From positions 1 through 12,722 of the forward strand of contig NZ_CANCLE010000118.1 in NCBI RefSeq assembly GCF_947378715.1: 12,722 nucleotides of DNA. The letters run 5' to 3'. A program made the position numbers and the translations under genes. Under the pieces are notes generated by a model, which worked only from the letters and a program-made list of their open reading frames with translations, searched no databases and was not told the origin of the DNA. The DNA is from Phenylobacterium aquaticum (GTDB lineage Bacteria > Pseudomonadota > Alphaproteobacteria > Caulobacterales > Caulobacteraceae). Shown here in pieces: positions 12,110 to 12,722 of this stretch. Positions within the stretch are counted from its first letter, which is position 1; each line of letters starts with the position of its first letter.

Positions 12110-12722
12110 GGGAGTTATTATACTTTCCGTACCCAAATGGCCTGCTAAGGTAAGCGCCATAAGGAGTTACGCCGATATCGGTTCTCAGCGCCCCGCACTT
12201 CCACAACGAAAAGGCTGCTTACGCCTACGTTGAAGCGCGCGTCTGGCCGCAAGGTCCCGTCTGCCCGCACTGCGGCGGCTTCGAGCGCATCGGCCTGATG
12301 GGAGGCAAGTCGACCCGGATCGGGGCTTACAAATGCTACCAGTGCCGCAAGCCCTTTACCGTCAAGGTCGGGACCATCTTCGAAGCGTCCCACGTTCCGC
12401 TGCGGGTTTGGCTGCAAGCCATGTTCCTGATGGCCTCCTCGAAAAAAGGCATCAGCAGCAATCAACTTCACCGAACCCTCGGCGTCACCCTGAAGACCGC
12501 TTGGTTCATGAGCCATCGTATCCGCGAGGCCATGCGTGCGGGCGATCTGGGCCCCTTCGGCGGCGGCGGCGGCGCAGTGGAGGCCGACGAAACCTACATC
12601 GGTCGCGATCCCGCTGAGCCGAAGCAGCAGCGCGGCTATAACCACAAGAATAAGGTTCTCACCCTGCTGGACCGCGAAACCGGCGCCGCCAGCAGCCGCG
12701 TGGTCGAGTTCGTGAACTCCAA
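12110..12722 (+). mobile_element. IS1595-family insertion sequence, left part
   Basis: The region from about 12110 (boundary estimated from a drop in GC, GTTATTATACTTTCC) to the window end carries an IS1595-type transposase. The terminal inverted repeat and 8-bp target duplication cannot be fixed because the right end is outside the window. The element lies next to stacked palindromic repeats, a frequent safe landing site. Confidence 0.75.
12175..12722 (+). CDS. IS1595-family transposase, 3'-truncated, with ATA in place of a start codon
   Basis: The frame from 12163 to the end encodes a typical IS1595 transposase: the N-terminal SVLSAPHFHNEKAAYAYVEA, a zinc ribbon with Cys30-x2-Cys33 and Cys54-x2-Cys57 (CPHC, CYQC), a helical region with MASSKKGISSNQLHRTLGV and AWFMSHRIREAMR (numbered from the ATA), and the start of the DDE-type nuclease, VEADETYIG with catalytic Asp138. 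Stops at 12151 and 12160 bound the frame upstream. No ATG, GTG or TTG lies before the conserved N-terminus. ATA at 12175-12177 is preceded by AAGGAG with an 8-base gap, exactly where a start belongs, and I recall relatives beginning MSVLSAPHFH. The likeliest reading is an ATG-to-ATA change that lowers or abolishes expression, or a rare ATA start. The protein continues past the window with about 182 residues visible. Confidence 0.85.
   Translation, partial: MSVLSAPHFHNEKAAYAYVEARVWPQGPVCPHCGGFERIGLMGGKSTRIGAYKCYQCRKPFTVKVGTIFEASHVPLRVWLQAMFLMASSKKGISSNQLHRTLGVTLKTAWFMSHRIREAMRAGDLGPFGGGGGAVEADETYIGRDPAEPKQQRGYNHKNKVLTLLDRETGAASSRVVEFVNS

Noticed and set aside
10457..12160. Long open frame (567 codons) antisense to the acyl-CoA synthetase
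   Set aside because: It is rich in Gly, His and Val with no domain, mirrors the codon bias of the synthetase, and continues into a repeat region.
12145..12645. 166-codon open frame antisense to the transposase
   Set aside because: The plus-strand frame carries the zinc ribbon and VEADETYIG motifs, so this is a shadow.

Overview
The window reads as a chromosome segment of a high-GC alphaproteobacterium of the Caulobacteraceae (Caulobacter/Phenylobacterium type). The grounds are very high third-position GC, a DivJ-like polar histidine kinase gene divergent from a second small PleC/DivJ-type kinase, a MucR/Ros regulator, an alphaproteobacterial DUF2336 protein, clustered GANTC (CcrM-type) sites, and families of palindromic intergenic repeats. 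No tRNA, rRNA, CRISPR array or phage module was seen. The assignment rests on reading motifs and on memory of gene order, not on a search.

Layout. 1-1516: the 3' part of an uncharacterised gene, a nested palindromic repeat, and a small DUF1801 protein. 1517-3478: a divergent pair made of an exported metallo-beta-lactamase-fold protein with a degraded metal motif and a LysR regulator. The shared 120 bp holds a T-N11-A box, a good promoter placed for leaderless transcription, and a palindrome over the LysR start codon. 3501-3617: two adjacent palindromic repeats, the second containing the stop codon of the next gene. 3614-7833: a signalling and cell-cycle block with divJ (-), a cytosolic histidine kinase (+), sufE (+), a single-domain PAS_5 protein (-) with four GANTC sites at its promoter, and mucR (-) with an intrinsic terminator. 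7834-8164: a less GC-rich, gene-free mucR upstream region with two 17-bp palindromes. 8165-12007: a DUF2336 gene closely downstream of a crotonase gene (both -), and a divergent acyl-CoA synthetase (+). A perfect 23-bp palindrome lies between the crotonase and synthetase genes. 12008-12722: two more short palindromic repeats and the 5' part of an IS1595-family insertion sequence whose transposase lacks a standard start codon and runs off the window.

How the genes may work together. DivJ is known in Caulobacter as the stalked-pole kinase for DivK and PleD. A neighbouring soluble HisKA kinase, a PAS_5 single-domain protein (the family of the polar regulator MopJ) and MucR (a repressor of G1-phase genes) suggest a conserved cell-cycle neighbourhood, though only the PAS gene shows direct sequence evidence (GANTC cluster) for cell-cycle control. 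The acyl-CoA synthetase and crotonase pair looks like a small fatty-acid or branched-acid catabolic unit under one TetR-type operator. The rest of the window is ordinary chromosomal content; I found no evidence of a defence system or another wholly new machine.
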